From Rhodosalinus sediminis (GTDB taxonomy: Bacteria > Pseudomonadota > Alphaproteobacteria > Rhodobacterales > Rhodobacteraceae), in assembly GCF_003385555.1 (NCBI RefSeq), contig NZ_QOHR01000001.1, positions 124,001 through 188,000 of the forward strand: a stretch of 64,000 bases of DNA. The letters are read 5' to 3'. The position numbers and the translations under genes were made by a program. Below the pieces are notes generated by a model that had not been told where the DNA came from, did no database searches, and saw only the letters and a program-made list of their open reading frames with translations. Positions within the stretch are counted from its first letter, which is position 1, and every line of letters starts with the position of its first letter. Below, piece after piece: positions 1-9,063 of the stretch.

Positions 1-1361
1 TCTTCCAGCGCGGCGACGGTGCCCGAGCCCTCGTCGAACTGCGCCTTCTTGCGCCAGACGAGGCTCTCGGGCAGCAGGTCGGCCACCGCCTTGCGCAGGA
101 TCCATTTCTCGGTCGTCGGCCCGGTGGATTCGCGCGCCTCCGGATCGGTGCGGCGCATCTTGAGGGTGGCGGGAATCGACTGCGCGAAGTCGATCAGGTC
201 GCGGTCGAGGAAGGGCGTGCGCGCCTCGAGGCTTTCGGCCATGGTCACCCGGTCCACGCGCTGCAGGTTGATGTTGTGCATCGCGTTCAGTGACCGGGTG
301 AGCTCCTGCGCGAGCTCGTGGGGGTGGTCGGCGTAGCCGTGGTGGTAGGTGTAGCCGGCGAAGAGCTCGTCGGCGCCCTCGCCGGTGAGCACCGCTTTCA
401 CGTGCCGCGCCGCGAGGCGGGCGGCGAAATGCGTCGGCACCGCCGAGCGCACGAGGTCCACGTCCGCGCTTTCGAGGTGGTAGATCACATGCGGCAGGAC
501 GCGGGCCACGTCGCGGGCGGTGAAGACCTCCTCGTAGTGGTCCGAGCCGATGTGCGCGGCGACCTCGCGCGCTGCGGCTAGGTCGGCGCTGCCCTCGGTG
601 CCCACGGCGAAGGTCTTGAGCCGGTAGGGCGCGAGGCGCGCGGCGAGCGCGGCGATGATCGAGCTGTCGAGCCCACCGGAGAGGAAGCTGCCCACCTCGA
701 CGTCGGCCAGCATCCATTTCGCCACCGCCTCGTCGAGGACGAGGCGCAGCTCGCCGGCCACGGCCTCCACGTCGAGGCCCGGCTCCTCCTCGGCGGCGCC
801 GTGGGGCGTGCGGTACCACTGCCGCAGGCCGTCGCGGCTGTCGTAGAGCATGCCGGGGCCGATCGCCTCGACCGCCTCGACCTCGATGCCGTCGAAGGCC
901 TTGAGCTCGGAGGCGAAGGCGAGGCCGCCGCCGATGCGCGCCATGTAGAGCGGCTTGATGCCCAAGGGATCGCGCGCGGCGATGATCCGCGTCTTCGTCG
1001 CCAGCACGAAGGCGAACATGCCGTCGAGCCGGGCGATCCAGCGCAATTCGCCCGAGCGGAAGAGATGCAGGATCGACTCGCTGTCGCTTTCGGTCTCGAA
1101 GGCGCTCTCGCCGAGGATCGCGCGCAGGTCGGCGTGGTTGTAGATCTCGCCGTTGGCCACCAGCAGGTCGCCCTTGTCCCAGATCGGCTGGCGCCCGTCC
1201 TCGGGGCCGATGATCGAGAGGCGGCAGTGCGCCATCACCACCGGCGCGCCCTGACCGCGCACCACCTCGACCGCGTCGGGGCCGCGGTGGGCGATCTTCG
1301 AGACCATCTTCTCGGCGAGCGACTCGTCGCCGATGTTCCAGAGACAGACAAATCCGCACAT
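1..1361 (-). CDS. asnB: Asparagine synthetase, glutamine-hydrolysing (3' end outside window)
   Basis: Makes asparagine from aspartate, ATP and glutamine in the cytoplasm. About 453 codons are visible; the C-terminal end lies beyond the left edge. The start MCGFVCLWN puts Cys2 as the glutaminase nucleophile after Met removal, which fixes the start codon. The class II glutamine amidotransferase domain shows AHRGPDA, NGEIYNH and RDPLGIKPLY. The synthetase domain has the pyrophosphate loop SGGLDSS near residue 228 and GEGADELFAGY further on. It is transcribed away from maeB, with a 283-base divergent region between them. Related AsnB-like amidotransferases act on other acceptors, but nothing seen here suggests that. 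Confidence 0.93.
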   Translation of the reverse strand, partial: MCGFVCLWNIGDESLAEKMVSKIAHRGPDAVEVVRGQGAPVVMAHCRLSIIGPEDGRQPIWDKGDLLVANGEIYNHADLRAILGESAFETESDSESILHLFRSGELRWIARLDGMFAFVLATKTRIIAARDPLGIKPLYMARIGGGLAFASELKAFDGIEVEAVEAIGPGMLYDSRDGLRQWYRTPHGAAEEEPGLDVEAVAGELRLVLDEAVAKWMLADVEVGSFLSGGLDSSIIAALAARLAPYRLKTFAVGTEGSADLAAAREVAAHIGSDHYEEVFTARDVARVLPHVIYHLESADVDLVRSAVPTHFAARLAARHVKAVLTGEGADELFAGYTYHHGYADHPHELAQELTRSLNAMHNINLQRVDRVTMAESLEARTPFLDRDLIDFAQSIPATLKMRRTDPEARESTGPTTEKWILRKAVADLLPESLVWRKKAQFDEGSGTVAALE

Positions 1362-1644
1362 GGGTCCATTCGCTTTCGCTGTGCCCGGACGCGGCGCCGG
1401 CCGGGCGCGCGGGGCGGCCGGCCGGAGGGCGCGTCGATATGGGCTGAAGCTTTCCGTGCGTCCGAGAGTAAGGGCTCCGCCCCGGGGCACAAGGGCGATT
1501 GCGACGCATCCGGCACACGAGACGTCGTTTTCAGGCCATGACTGGGGCGTCCTGCGGCACGCCCGGCACAGCTCGAGTACGGGGCGCGTTGCACCGGGCC
1601 GCGATCCGCTGGAAAATGGGGCCGCCAGAGGGAGGACGCCCGAG

Positions 1645-3924
1645 ATGACCGAGACCACGCGCGAGGCGCTGCGCGCCGCGGCGCTCGCCTATCACGCCGA
1701 GCCCGCGCCGGGGAAACTCGAGGTGCGGGCGACCAAGCCGCTCGCCAACGGCCGCGACCTCGCCCGCGCCTATTCGCCCGGCGTGGCGGAGGCGAGCCTC
1801 GAGATCGCGGGCGACGAGACCGCGGCGGCGCGCTACACCACGCGCGGCAACCTCGTGGGGGTGGTCACCAACGGTTCGGCGGTGCTCGGCCTCGGCGACA
1901 TCGGCCCGCTCGCGGCGAAGCCGGTGATGGAGGGCAAGGCGGTGCTCTTCAAGAAATTCGCCGGCATCGACTGCTTCGACGTCGAACTCGACGCGCGCGA
2001 CCCCGAGGAGCTCGCCCGGATCGTCTGCGCGATGGAGCCGACCTTCGGGGCGATCAACCTCGAGGACATCAAGGCGCCGGACTGCTTCGTGGTCGAGCGC
2101 ATCTGCCGCGAGCGAATGAACATCCCCGTCTTTCACGACGACCAGCACGGCACCGCGATCGTCGTGGGCGCCGCGGCGACCAACGCGCTGCGCGTCGCGG
2201 GCAAGCGGTTCGAGGACATCAAGGTGGTCTCGACGGGCGGCGGCGCGGCCGGGATCGCCTGCCTGAACATGCTGCTGAAGCTTGGCGTGAAGCGCGAGAA
2301 CGTCTGGCTCTGCGACATTCACGGCCTCGTCCACGCGGGCCGCGAGGTGGACATGAACCCCGAGAAGGCCGCCTTCGCGCAGGAAAGCGACAAGCGGACC
2401 CTGTCGGAGGTGATCGAGGGGGCGGACCTGTTCCTCGGGCTCTCGGGGCCGAAGGTGCTCACGCCCGGGGACGTGGCCCGCATGGCCGGGCCGCCGATCC
2501 TCTTCGCGCTCGCCAACCCGGTGCCGGAGATCATGCCGGAGGAGGCGCGCGCGGTGGCCCCCGATGCGATCATCGCCACCGGGCGGAGCGATTACCCCAA
2601 CCAGGTCAACAACGTCCTCTGCTTTCCCTTCATCTTCCGCGGCGCGCTCGACGCGGGCGCGACCGAGATCAACGACGCCATGCAGATCGCCTGCATCGAG
2701 GGCATCGCCGAGATCGCGCGCCAGACGACGAGCGCCGAGACGGCGGCCGCCTACCGGGGCGAGGCGCTGACCTTTGGGCGCGACTACCTGATCCCGAAGC
2801 CCTTCGACCCGCGCCTCTCGGGCGTGGTGGCGACGGCGGTGGCGAAGGCCGCGATGGAGAGCGGCGTCGCCGCGCGCCCCATCGCCGATCTCGACGCCTA
2901 CAAGCGCGGGCTGGAGGCGAGCGTCTTCCGCTCCGCGCTGCTCATGCGGCCGGTCTTCGAGGCGGCGGCGACCGCGCAACGGCGCATCGTCTTCGCGGAA
3001 GGCGAGGACGAGCGCGTGCTGCGCGCTGCGCAGGCGATCCTCGAGGAGACCACCGAGACGCCGATCCTCATCGGCCGGCCCGAGGTGATCGCGCGCCGCG
3101 CGGAGCGCTACGGGCTCGAGATCCGGCCGGGCCGCGACCTGGAGATCGTGAACCCGGAGAACGACCCGCGCTACCGCGACTACTGGCAGACCTATCACGA
3201 GCTCATGGCGCGCCGCGGCGTCACCCCGGACATCGCGCGGGCGATCATGCGCACCAACACCACCGCCATCGGCGCGGTCATGGTGCAGCGCGGCGAGGCC
3301 GACAGCCTGATCTGCGGCACCTTCGGCGAATACCGCTGGCATCTGAACTACGTCACGCAGGTGCTCGGTCGCGACGGATACCGCCCGCACGGCGCGCTCT
3401 CGCTGATGATCCTCGAGGACGGGCCGCTCTTCATCGCCGACACCCATGTCCACGCCGAGCCCGCGCCCGAGCAGATCGCCGAGGTGGCCGTGGGCGCCGC
3501 GCGCCACGTCCGCCGTTTCGGGCTGACCCCGAACGTCGCGCTCTGCTCGCAGTCGCAGTTCGGCGCGATGGCCGAGGGCACGGGCGCGCGCCTGCGCGAG
3601 GCGCTCGCGCGTCTCGACGCGCAGGAGGCCGATTTCGCCTACGAGGGCGAGATGAACATCGACGCCGCCCTCGACCCCGAGCTCCGCGCGCGCGTCTTTC
3701 CGGAAAACCGGATGCAGGGGGCGGCGAACGTGCTGGTCTTCGCGCATGCCGACGCGGCCTCGGGCGTGCGCAACATCCTCAAGATGCGGGCCGGCGGGCT
3801 GGAGGTGGGGCCGATCCTGATGGGCATGGGCAACCGCGCGCATATCGTGACACCCGCGATCACCGCGCGCGGGCTTCTCAACATGGCCGCGATCGCGGGC
3901 ACGCCGGTCGCGCACTACGGCTGA
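1645..3924 (+). CDS. maeB: NADP-dependent malic enzyme with phosphotransacetylase-like C-terminal domain
   Basis: Oxidative decarboxylation of malate to pyruvate with NADP reduction. The protein is 759 residues, the usual size for the two-domain MaeB type. The N-terminal half has the catalytic stretch [18 protein letters not shown] (residues 92-109), the metal-binding FHDDQHGTA (163-171) and a nucleotide-binding STGGGAAG (197-204). The C-terminal third (from about residue 430) resembles phosphate acetyltransferase and is normally regulatory, not catalytic. The reading frame stays open upstream, but the ATG at 1645 has GGGAGG just before it and gives the family N-terminus [10 protein letters not shown]. 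With the pyruvate carboxylase at 18288-21731 it covers both directions of C3/C4 exchange. Confidence 0.93.
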   Translation: MTETTREALRAAALAYHAEPAPGKLEVRATKPLANGRDLARAYSPGVAEASLEIAGDETAAARYTTRGNLVGVVTNGSAVLGLGDIGPLAAKPVMEGKAVLFKKFAGIDCFDVELDARDPEELARIVCAMEPTFGAINLEDIKAPDCFVVERICRERMNIPVFHDDQHGTAIVVGAAATNALRVAGKRFEDIKVVSTGGGAAGIACLNMLLKLGVKRENVWLCDIHGLVHAGREVDMNPEKAAFAQESDKRTLSEVIEGADLFLGLSGPKVLTPGDVARMAGPPILFALANPVPEIMPEEARAVAPDAIIATGRSDYPNQVNNVLCFPFIFRGALDAGATEINDAMQIACIEGIAEIARQTTSAETAAAYRGEALTFGRDYLIPKPFDPRLSGVVATAVAKAAMESGVAARPIADLDAYKRGLEASVFRSALLMRPVFEAAATAQRRIVFAEGEDERVLRAAQAILEETTETPILIGRPEVIARRAERYGLEIRPGRDLEIVNPENDPRYRDYWQTYHELMARRGVTPDIARAIMRTNTTAIGAVMVQRGEADSLICGTFGEYRWHLNYVTQVLGRDGYRPHGALSLMILEDGPLFIADTHVHAEPAPEQIAEVAVGAARHVRRFGLTPNVALCSQSQFGAMAEGTGARLREALARLDAQEADFAYEGEMNIDAALDPELRARVFPENRMQGAANVLVFAHADAASGVRNILKMRAGGLEVGPILMGMGNRAHIVTPAITARGLLNMAAIAGTPVAHYG

Positions 3925-3945
3925 CCCCGCGCCGGGGGCGACCGA

Positions 3946-4014
3946 GTGGGGGCGCTGCCCCCCTCGCCCCTGTCGGGGCTCACCCCCCGGGATATTTATG
4001 CCAAGAAGAAGGGG
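3946..4014 (+). repeat. Dispersed intergenic repeat, copy A
   Basis: Two small hairpins (GGGGGC/GCCCCC at 3948-3962 and GCCCC/GGGGC at 3966-3979) followed by the tail GGGATATTT and CCAAGAAGAAGG. The same tail recurs at 32407-32446 (inverted), 38577-38656 and 38705-38778. This copy lies between the converging ends of maeB and the ABC exporter gene and could stop transcription from either side. Confidence 0.7.
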
Positions 4015-4101
4015 CGGACGCCGTCCGCGGGCGGGCCCGCCCGGCCGGCGGTGGGGGCGTCGGGGCATCATGGTATCCCGTGCCGCCCGCGGGCGGGGCG
4101 C

Positions 4102-5865
4102 TCAGCCGGCGCCCTCGGGCCGCTCGAACTGCAGGCGGTGCAGGCGGGCGTAGGCGCCGCCCGCGGCGAGGAGCGTCTCGTGCCGCCCCGTCTCGACCAC
4201 GCGGCCGTCCTCCATAACCACGATGCGGTCGGCGTCGTGGACCGTCGAGAGGCGGTGCGCGATGACGAGGGTCGTGCGCCCCTCGGTCAGGCGGTCGAGC
4301 GCCGCCTGCACGACCTTCTCGGAGGCGGTGTCGAGCGCGGAGGTCGCCTCGTCCAGCAGCAGGACCGGCGTGTCGCGCAGGAGCGCGCGGGCGATCGCCA
4401 CGCGCTGGCGCTGCCCGCCCGAGAGGTTGGAGCCGCGCGGGCCCACCGGCGTGTCGAGCCCGTCTGAGAGGCGCGGCAGGAAATCGCTCACATGCGCGGC
4501 GTCGAGCACCTCGCGCAGGCGCTCGGGCGGCACGTCCTCGCGCCCGAGGAGGATGTTCTCGCGCAGCGTCTCGTCGAAGAGGAGCGCGTCCTGCGTGACG
4601 ACCGAGAAGAGGCGGCGGAGATCGGCGAGGTCGAGGTCGGCCACCGGCACGCCGCCCACGGTGACGCGCCCCGACTGCGGATCGACGAGCCGGGTGAGAA
4701 GGCTGAAGACGGTGGATTTCCCCGCGCCTGAGGGGCCGACGAGCGCCGTGGTCCGCCCCGCCTCGGCGGTGAAGGTGGCCCCGGCGAGCGCTGGCGTGTC
4801 GCCGTAGGCGAGGTGCACGTCCTCGAGCGCGATCTCCGGCACGCCCTCGGGCGGCGGCGCGGGGCGCGCCGGCGAGCTCAGCGCCGGGGTGAGCGAGAGG
4901 AGCTCGCGGATGCGCTCGACGCTCGCCGCGGCCGTCTGCCAGACGCCGGCGATATTGCCGAGACGGCGCACGGGATCGAAGGCGAGACCGATCGCCGTGA
5001 AGAAGGACATGAAATCGCCGACCGTCTTGTCGCCGGACAGGATCTCGGAGCCACCGTAGTAGAGCACGCCCATGAAACCGAGCCCCGCCATCACGTCGAT
5101 CATGCCCGGGATCATCGCCTTACCGGCCGCGGCGCGCGTTTCCGTCAGGACGCGCCGCCGCGTGAGGCGCTCGTAGCGCGCGGCCTGATAGGCCTCGAGC
5201 GTGTTGAGCTTGACCGGCACGATGCCGAGGAAGATCTCGTTAAGCCGGGTGGACAGGCCGGCGGCCACGTCGCGGGCGCGGCGGGCCTGGGCGCGGGTGT
5301 AGCGCTGCAGGAAGAGGACCGGCGCAATCACGAGCGGCGCGCCGACGCAGGCGATCAGCGTCCAGCGCCAGTCCACGCCGAGCGCGACGGCGAAAAGCGC
5401 GACGACCGAGACCGCGTCGCGCCCCGCCCCGGTCAGGATGGTCCGCCAGACCTGATTGAGCGCGCCCACGTCGCCCTCGATCCGCTGCATCAGGTAGCCC
5501 GGCGGATGCGTCTGGTGGAAGCTGCCGTCGAGGCGCATCAGGTGGCCGAGGAGGTCCTGCCGGATCTGCGCGGCGGAGAGCTCGGAGAGCCGGGTCAGCA
5601 GCACCCGCTGCGCCACGCCGGAGAGCCCGCGCGCCGCGAAGATCGCGAAGAAGGCGAGACCGAGGAGCGGGATGGCCCCCGCGTCGCCGCCGACGAAGAT
5701 GCGGTCGAACATGGGCTTCATCATCCAGCTCAGAAGCCCGAGCATGCTGCCCTCGACGATCATGAAGGCGAGCGCCACCGACAAGAGCTTCCAGTGCGGC
5801 CGGAGGTAGCGGCGCCAGAGCCAGAGGAAGAGCCCGCGGGTGTGCGGCGTGTCCCGAGCGGTCAT
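4102..5865 (-). CDS. ABC exporter, fused membrane and ATPase domains (MsbA/lipid type)
   Basis: A 587-residue half-transporter that would act as a homodimer in the inner membrane. The N-terminal part (about residues 25-320) is a six-helix ABC exporter membrane domain. The ATPase domain has Walker A GPSGAGKST, a Q-loop at VVTQDALLF, the signature LSGGQRQR, Walker B VLLLDEATSALD and the H-loop IAHRLST. The ATG overlaps the stop codon of the upstream phosphatase gene by four bases (ATGA), so the two are translationally coupled. The substrate cannot be read from sequence. MsbA-like lipid export is a fair guess from overall similarity, but a drug or other hydrophobic cargo is equally possible. Confidence 0.88.
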   Translation of the reverse strand: MTARDTPHTRGLFLWLWRRYLRPHWKLLSVALAFMIVEGSMLGLLSWMMKPMFDRIFVGGDAGAIPLLGLAFFAIFAARGLSGVAQRVLLTRLSELSAAQIRQDLLGHLMRLDGSFHQTHPPGYLMQRIEGDVGALNQVWRTILTGAGRDAVSVVALFAVALGVDWRWTLIACVGAPLVIAPVLFLQRYTRAQARRARDVAAGLSTRLNEIFLGIVPVKLNTLEAYQAARYERLTRRRVLTETRAAAGKAMIPGMIDVMAGLGFMGVLYYGGSEILSGDKTVGDFMSFFTAIGLAFDPVRRLGNIAGVWQTAAASVERIRELLSLTPALSSPARPAPPPEGVPEIALEDVHLAYGDTPALAGATFTAEAGRTTALVGPSGAGKSTVFSLLTRLVDPQSGRVTVGGVPVADLDLADLRRLFSVVTQDALLFDETLRENILLGREDVPPERLREVLDAAHVSDFLPRLSDGLDTPVGPRGSNLSGGQRQRVAIARALLRDTPVLLLDEATSALDTASEKVVQAALDRLTEGRTTLVIAHRLSTVHDADRIVVMEDGRVVETGRHETLLAAGGAYARLHRLQFERPEGAG

Positions 5866-6575
5866 GCCACCTCGTGCGCGGGGCGGCGCGCGTCGAAGCC
5901 CGCCTGGATCGCCCGGTTGTCGTATTCCTCCGCGATCCATGCCTCGAAATCGATGGCGCCGCGCGCCTGCCGGGCCTCGTAGACGTCGAGGATGTAGTCC
6001 TGAACGCCCGTCTTCGTCGATTTCAGGTGAATGTAGCGCAGGCCCAGCTGCTTCCGGGCCTCGGCGACGGAGCGGCCTTCGAACACCATGAGATAGGCCG
6101 CCGCGGCGAAGCCCGCGCGGTCGGCGCCTGACTTGCAGTGGAACAGGAACGGCCGCTCTGCGGCGCGCATCGCCTCCAGCATCTCGAGGATGCGGGCCGC
6201 CGGCACGGCGTGGCGCGCGCGCAGTTCGGCGTCCACCATCGTCAGGCCGAGCGCTGTGCAGCTCTCGCGCTCGAACAGGTAATGCGCGTAGCGCCCCGGC
6301 CCGCGCAGGTTGATGACCGTGCGGATGCCCATGTCGCGGTAGCGGCGCAGGCGCGCGTGCGTCGGCTGGTTGGAGCGGTAGACGCCGGGCGCGATCTCGA
6401 AGAAGTTGGTCCAGACCGTGCGCAGGAACGCATGATCGAGGACCTGGTAGTGCCACCACGCCGCCCGGCGCCCGGCGGGCGTCGATATGTCCCTGCCGAA
6501 GCTGCGACGCATGGTCCGTTCGGTCCGGTCGAACCAGTGATAAAGTCTCGTCAGCATCGCGGGCGCGCTCGTCAT
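5862..6575 (-). CDS. Tyrosine / dual-specificity protein phosphatase family protein
   Basis: 237 residues from the ATG at 6575, which has GAGGCG upstream; a start at 6557 is also possible. The phosphatase P-loop is HCKSGADRAG, with the nucleophile Cys147 and the CX5R arginine in place. The N-terminal segment RLYHWFDRTERTMRRSF is basic. Proteins of this kind in alphaproteobacteria act on phosphotyrosine or on phospholipid or inositol phosphates, and the substrate here is unknown. The gene ends inside the start codon of the downstream ABC exporter. That coupling suggests a shared membrane-linked job, which is inference. Confidence 0.82.
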   Translation of the reverse strand: MTSAPAMLTRLYHWFDRTERTMRRSFGRDISTPAGRRAAWWHYQVLDHAFLRTVWTNFFEIAPGVYRSNQPTHARLRRYRDMGIRTVINLRGPGRYAHYLFERESCTALGLTMVDAELRARHAVPAARILEMLEAMRAAERPFLFHCKSGADRAGFAAAAYLMVFEGRSVAEARKQLGLRYIHLKSTKTGVQDYILDVYEARQARGAIDFEAWIAEEYDNRAIQAGFDARRPAHEVA

Positions 6576-6685
6576 GTCGCCTCGCCGTGTAGAGGCTGCG
6601 CCCCGCGCTGGCAAGCGCGGCCCTCGGACGTTGACGCCGGCGGCGCGCCGGCTAGTGTCGCGCCGCCACGCACGGAGACGCCGCC

Positions 6686-7912
6686 ATGAGCCTCGCCCAG
6701 GGTCGCCCCTATCTCGCCATTCCCGGCCCCTCGGTCGTGCCCGACCGGGTGCTCGCCGCGATGCATCGCCCCGCGCCGAACATCTACGAGGGCGAGCTGA
6801 TCGAGATGACCGCGGGCATCGCCCGCGACCTCTGCGGCGTGGCGCGCACCGGGGGCGACGTGGCGATGTATGTCGCCAACGGGCACGGCGCGTGGGAGGC
6901 GGCGCTCGCCAACACGCTCGCGCCGGGGGACAAGGTTCTGGTGCTGGCCACCGGGCGCTTCGGGCACGGCTGGGCGGAGATGGCCGAGGCGATGGGCTTC
7001 GAGGTCGAGATCCTCGACTTCGGCAAGCGCGCGCCGGCCGATCCCGAGCGGCTGCGCGCCGCGCTCCGGGCCGACGCCGGCGGGCGCATCGGCGCGGTGC
7101 TGGCCACGCATGTGGACACGGCGACCTCCCTGCGCAACGACGTCGCGGCGCTGCGGCAGGTGCTCGACGAGACGGGGCACGGCGCGCTCCTCATGGCGGA
7201 CTGCATCGCCTCGCTCGCCTGCGACCGCTTCGAGATGGACGCATGGGGCGCGGACGTGATGGTGGCGGGCAGCCAGAAGGGGCTGATGGTGCCGCCGGGC
7301 ATGGCCTTCGTCTTCTTCAACGCCCGCGCGTCCGCGGCGCGGGCGCGGCTGCCGCGGGTCTCGCGCTACTGGGACTGGGCGCCGCGCGCCGCGCCGGAGC
7401 AGTTCTACCAGTATTTCGGCGGCACGGCGCCGACGCATCACCTCTACGGGCTGCGGGAGGCGCTCGACATGATCGCCGAGGAGGGGCTGGAGCATGTCCT
7501 CGCCCGGCACGCGACGCTCGCCCGCGCGATCTGGGCGGCCTGCGCCCGCTGGGGCGAGGGCGGGCCGCTCGAGCTCAACATCGCCGATCCCGCGCACCGG
7601 AGCCACGCGGTCACCGCGCTGCGCATCGGCGCGCCGCACGGGGAGCGGCTGCGGGCCTGGATGGCCGGGGAGGCCGGCGTGACGCTGGGCATCGGGCTCG
7701 GCATGGCCGAGCCGGGCACGCCCGAGGCGGGAGGCTTCTTCCGGATCGGGCACATGGGGCATCTCAACGCGCACATGGTGCTCGGGCTGCTCGCCTCGCT
7801 CGAGGCCGGGATGCGCGCGCTGGAGATCCCCTTCGCGCCCGGCGGCGCGGAGGCGGCCGCGGCGGTCGTGGCCGAGGCCGCGGCGCCGCCCGCCCGCAGC
7901 GCCGCCGGCTGA
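6686..7912 (+). CDS. Class V PLP-dependent aminotransferase (alanine/serine-glyoxylate type)
   Basis: 408 residues, fold type I. The Schiff-base lysine is Lys198 in GSQKGLM, and HVDTATS (142-148) matches the HxxTSTG-like stretch of the alanine-glyoxylate and serine-glyoxylate family. The N-terminus IPGPSVVPDRV is typical. Members move an amino group to glyoxylate or pyruvate from serine, alanine or pyridoxamine; the exact donor cannot be settled from sequence. The gene stands alone and is read divergently from the phosphatase/ABC pair, with 110 bases between starts. Confidence 0.85.
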   Translation: MSLAQGRPYLAIPGPSVVPDRVLAAMHRPAPNIYEGELIEMTAGIARDLCGVARTGGDVAMYVANGHGAWEAALANTLAPGDKVLVLATGRFGHGWAEMAEAMGFEVEILDFGKRAPADPERLRAALRADAGGRIGAVLATHVDTATSLRNDVAALRQVLDETGHGALLMADCIASLACDRFEMDAWGADVMVAGSQKGLMVPPGMAFVFFNARASAARARLPRVSRYWDWAPRAAPEQFYQYFGGTAPTHHLYGLREALDMIAEEGLEHVLARHATLARAIWAACARWGEGGPLELNIADPAHRSHAVTALRIGAPHGERLRAWMAGEAGVTLGIGLGMAEPGTPEAGGFFRIGHMGHLNAHMVLGLLASLEAGMRALEIPFAPGGAEAAAAVVAEAAAPPARSAAG

Positions 7913-8200
7913 CGGGCGCCTCGCGCGTCACCGACGCGATGCAGGTCGCGGCGCCGACCCGGCGAACGCCTCGTGAACTACGGCTACGTCAGCGACCTGA
8001 TCCTGCAGGACGGCGCGGTCGAGGCCGTGGTCGTGCAGCCCAACGTCGCCTATGGCGCGGTCGGCTACCGGGCCTATCCGTATTACGGCTACCCGGACGG
8101 CGCCGGATGGTCGGCGGGCAGCCTCTACTACGACATGCCCTATCGGCTCGAGGACATCGGCGAGGTGGAGACCTTCGACTACGGCGACCTGAGCAGCTGA
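7913..8200 (+). pseudogene. PRC-barrel domain remnant, apparently frameshifted and without its 5' part
   Basis: From the GTG at 7973 the frame reads MNYGYVSDLILQDGAVEAVV and on to a Tyr-rich tail ending DIGEVETFDYGDLSS, a recognisable PRC-barrel pattern (xGxVSDLIL, then VVVQPN). The matching first strand, ASRVTDAMQVAAPT, is present just upstream (about 7915-7957) but in the next frame. The two join naturally if a small indel near 7957-7965 is undone (…APT / GERLVNYGYV…). No start or signal peptide precedes it, because the aminotransferase stop is at 7912. A short intact 75-residue protein starting at 7973 is the alternative. Confidence 0.45.
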
Positions 8201-8290
8201 GGCAGTCGGAGATGGGTCCGCGGGCTGCGCGCGGGCCCTTTGCCGCCCCGCAGAATGCGTGCTCGCACGCATCGCTCATGCGAGCCTGTC

Positions 8291-8391
8291 GGTGCGTGGT
8301 GACCACACCCCCCTACCGGCGCCAGTGCCGGCACTTGAGGCGTGTGCTCGCGCGCAATTGGCATGGCCTTCCACGGGTGCGTGGTGACCAC
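8291..8391. repeat. Pair of direct repeats with a GTGGTGACCAC palindrome
   Basis: The 16-mer GGTGCGTGGTGACCAC occurs at 8291-8306 and again at 8376-8391, each followed by a CCCCC-rich stretch. The core GTGGT-G-ACCAC is an odd-length perfect palindrome, as expected of a dimeric repressor site. It lies between the PRC remnant and the end of the complex I subunit gene, where no start codon is close, so its role is open. Confidence 0.5.
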
Positions 8392-8445
8392 GCCCCCTGC
8401 AGATCTTGTCGTCCGATGCGTGATCTCAGGCCGGAGACGGCGCCG

Positions 8446-8757
8446 TCAGTGCGTCCACATGCCCCGCCGGTCGGAGGCGAAGTTCTCGCCGTAGCCGCGC
8501 GGGCGCACGTTCGTCCGGCGCTTGTGCGGCTCGAACACCTGCGCGTCGATGTCGTGCTCGCGCGCGTATTCGAGCGCCGCCTCCTTCGTGTCGAAGGTCA
8601 GCCGCACCTGCGCCTGCGTGTCCGCGGAGGACGTCCATCCCATCAGCGGATCGACCTCGCGCCGCGTTTCGGGGGCGAACTCGAGCACCCAGTGCTTGGT
8701 CTTCGCCGTCCCGGAGGAGGTGGCGGACTTGGCGGGTTGGTAGATGCGGGCGCGCAT
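8446..8757 (-). CDS. NADH dehydrogenase complex I accessory subunit, NDUFS4-like (ETC complex I conserved region)
   Basis: A 103-residue protein of the family that in mitochondria is the 18 kDa (NDUFS4) subunit stabilising the NADH-binding arm of complex I. The family marks are [12 protein letters not shown] at the start, the central [20 protein letters not shown], a TKEAALEYA stretch and the Arg/Tyr-rich end RPRGYGENF. In bacteria it is essentially confined to alphaproteobacteria, so it also supports the taxonomic placement. It is a single gene, read divergently from uvrB and away from any nuo operon. Confidence 0.87.
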   Translation of the reverse strand: MRARIYQPAKSATSSGTAKTKHWVLEFAPETRREVDPLMGWTSSADTQAQVRLTFDTKEAALEYAREHDIDAQVFEPHKRRTNVRPRGYGENFASDRRGMWTH

Positions 8758-9063
8758 GGACCCCTCGCTGTCGTGCCGAATGCGGTGCGTCAGTCTCGCC
8801 GTCGATATGGACCACGCACGCCGGCGCGGCAAGACCCCCGCGCTGCGGCGGGCGGGGGCGCTCCGGCAGACCTTGGCCATCCGGCCTTTCGCGGGGAGCG
8901 AGGGGTGGGTAATGTGCGATCGGCCGAAGGCCAAGGAGCTGCTTGCGGTAAAATTGTACATCCTCGGTGTCACTTCACGCAAACAGATTCCGCGCCCCGG
9001 CCGGGCGCCCGTCTTGAATCCCGGCCCGCCGACGCCAGCTTCTGAAGCTCGAAAGGAGTGCCC
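8758..9063. other. Divergent intergenic region between complex I subunit gene and uvrB
   Basis: 306 bases without a supported gene. The part from about 8900 to 8990 is less GC-rich than the surroundings (AAAATTGTACATCC at 8950-8963) and is the likely promoter zone. I looked for the alphaproteobacterial LexA box (GTTC/GAAC pairs spaced by seven) and saw none. The last bases carry the uvrB ribosome-binding site AAAGGAG at 9052-9058. Confidence 0.4.

Noticed and set aside
1531-4071. Antisense open frame of 846 codons opposite maeB
   Set aside because: A long shadow frame caused by high G+C. Its translation is Arg/His/Asp-rich with no recognisable domain, while the + strand gives a complete malic enzyme.
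8758-9063. SOS (LexA) box before uvrB
   Set aside because: No GTTC/GAAC pair with seven-base spacing was found, so SOS control is not claimed.
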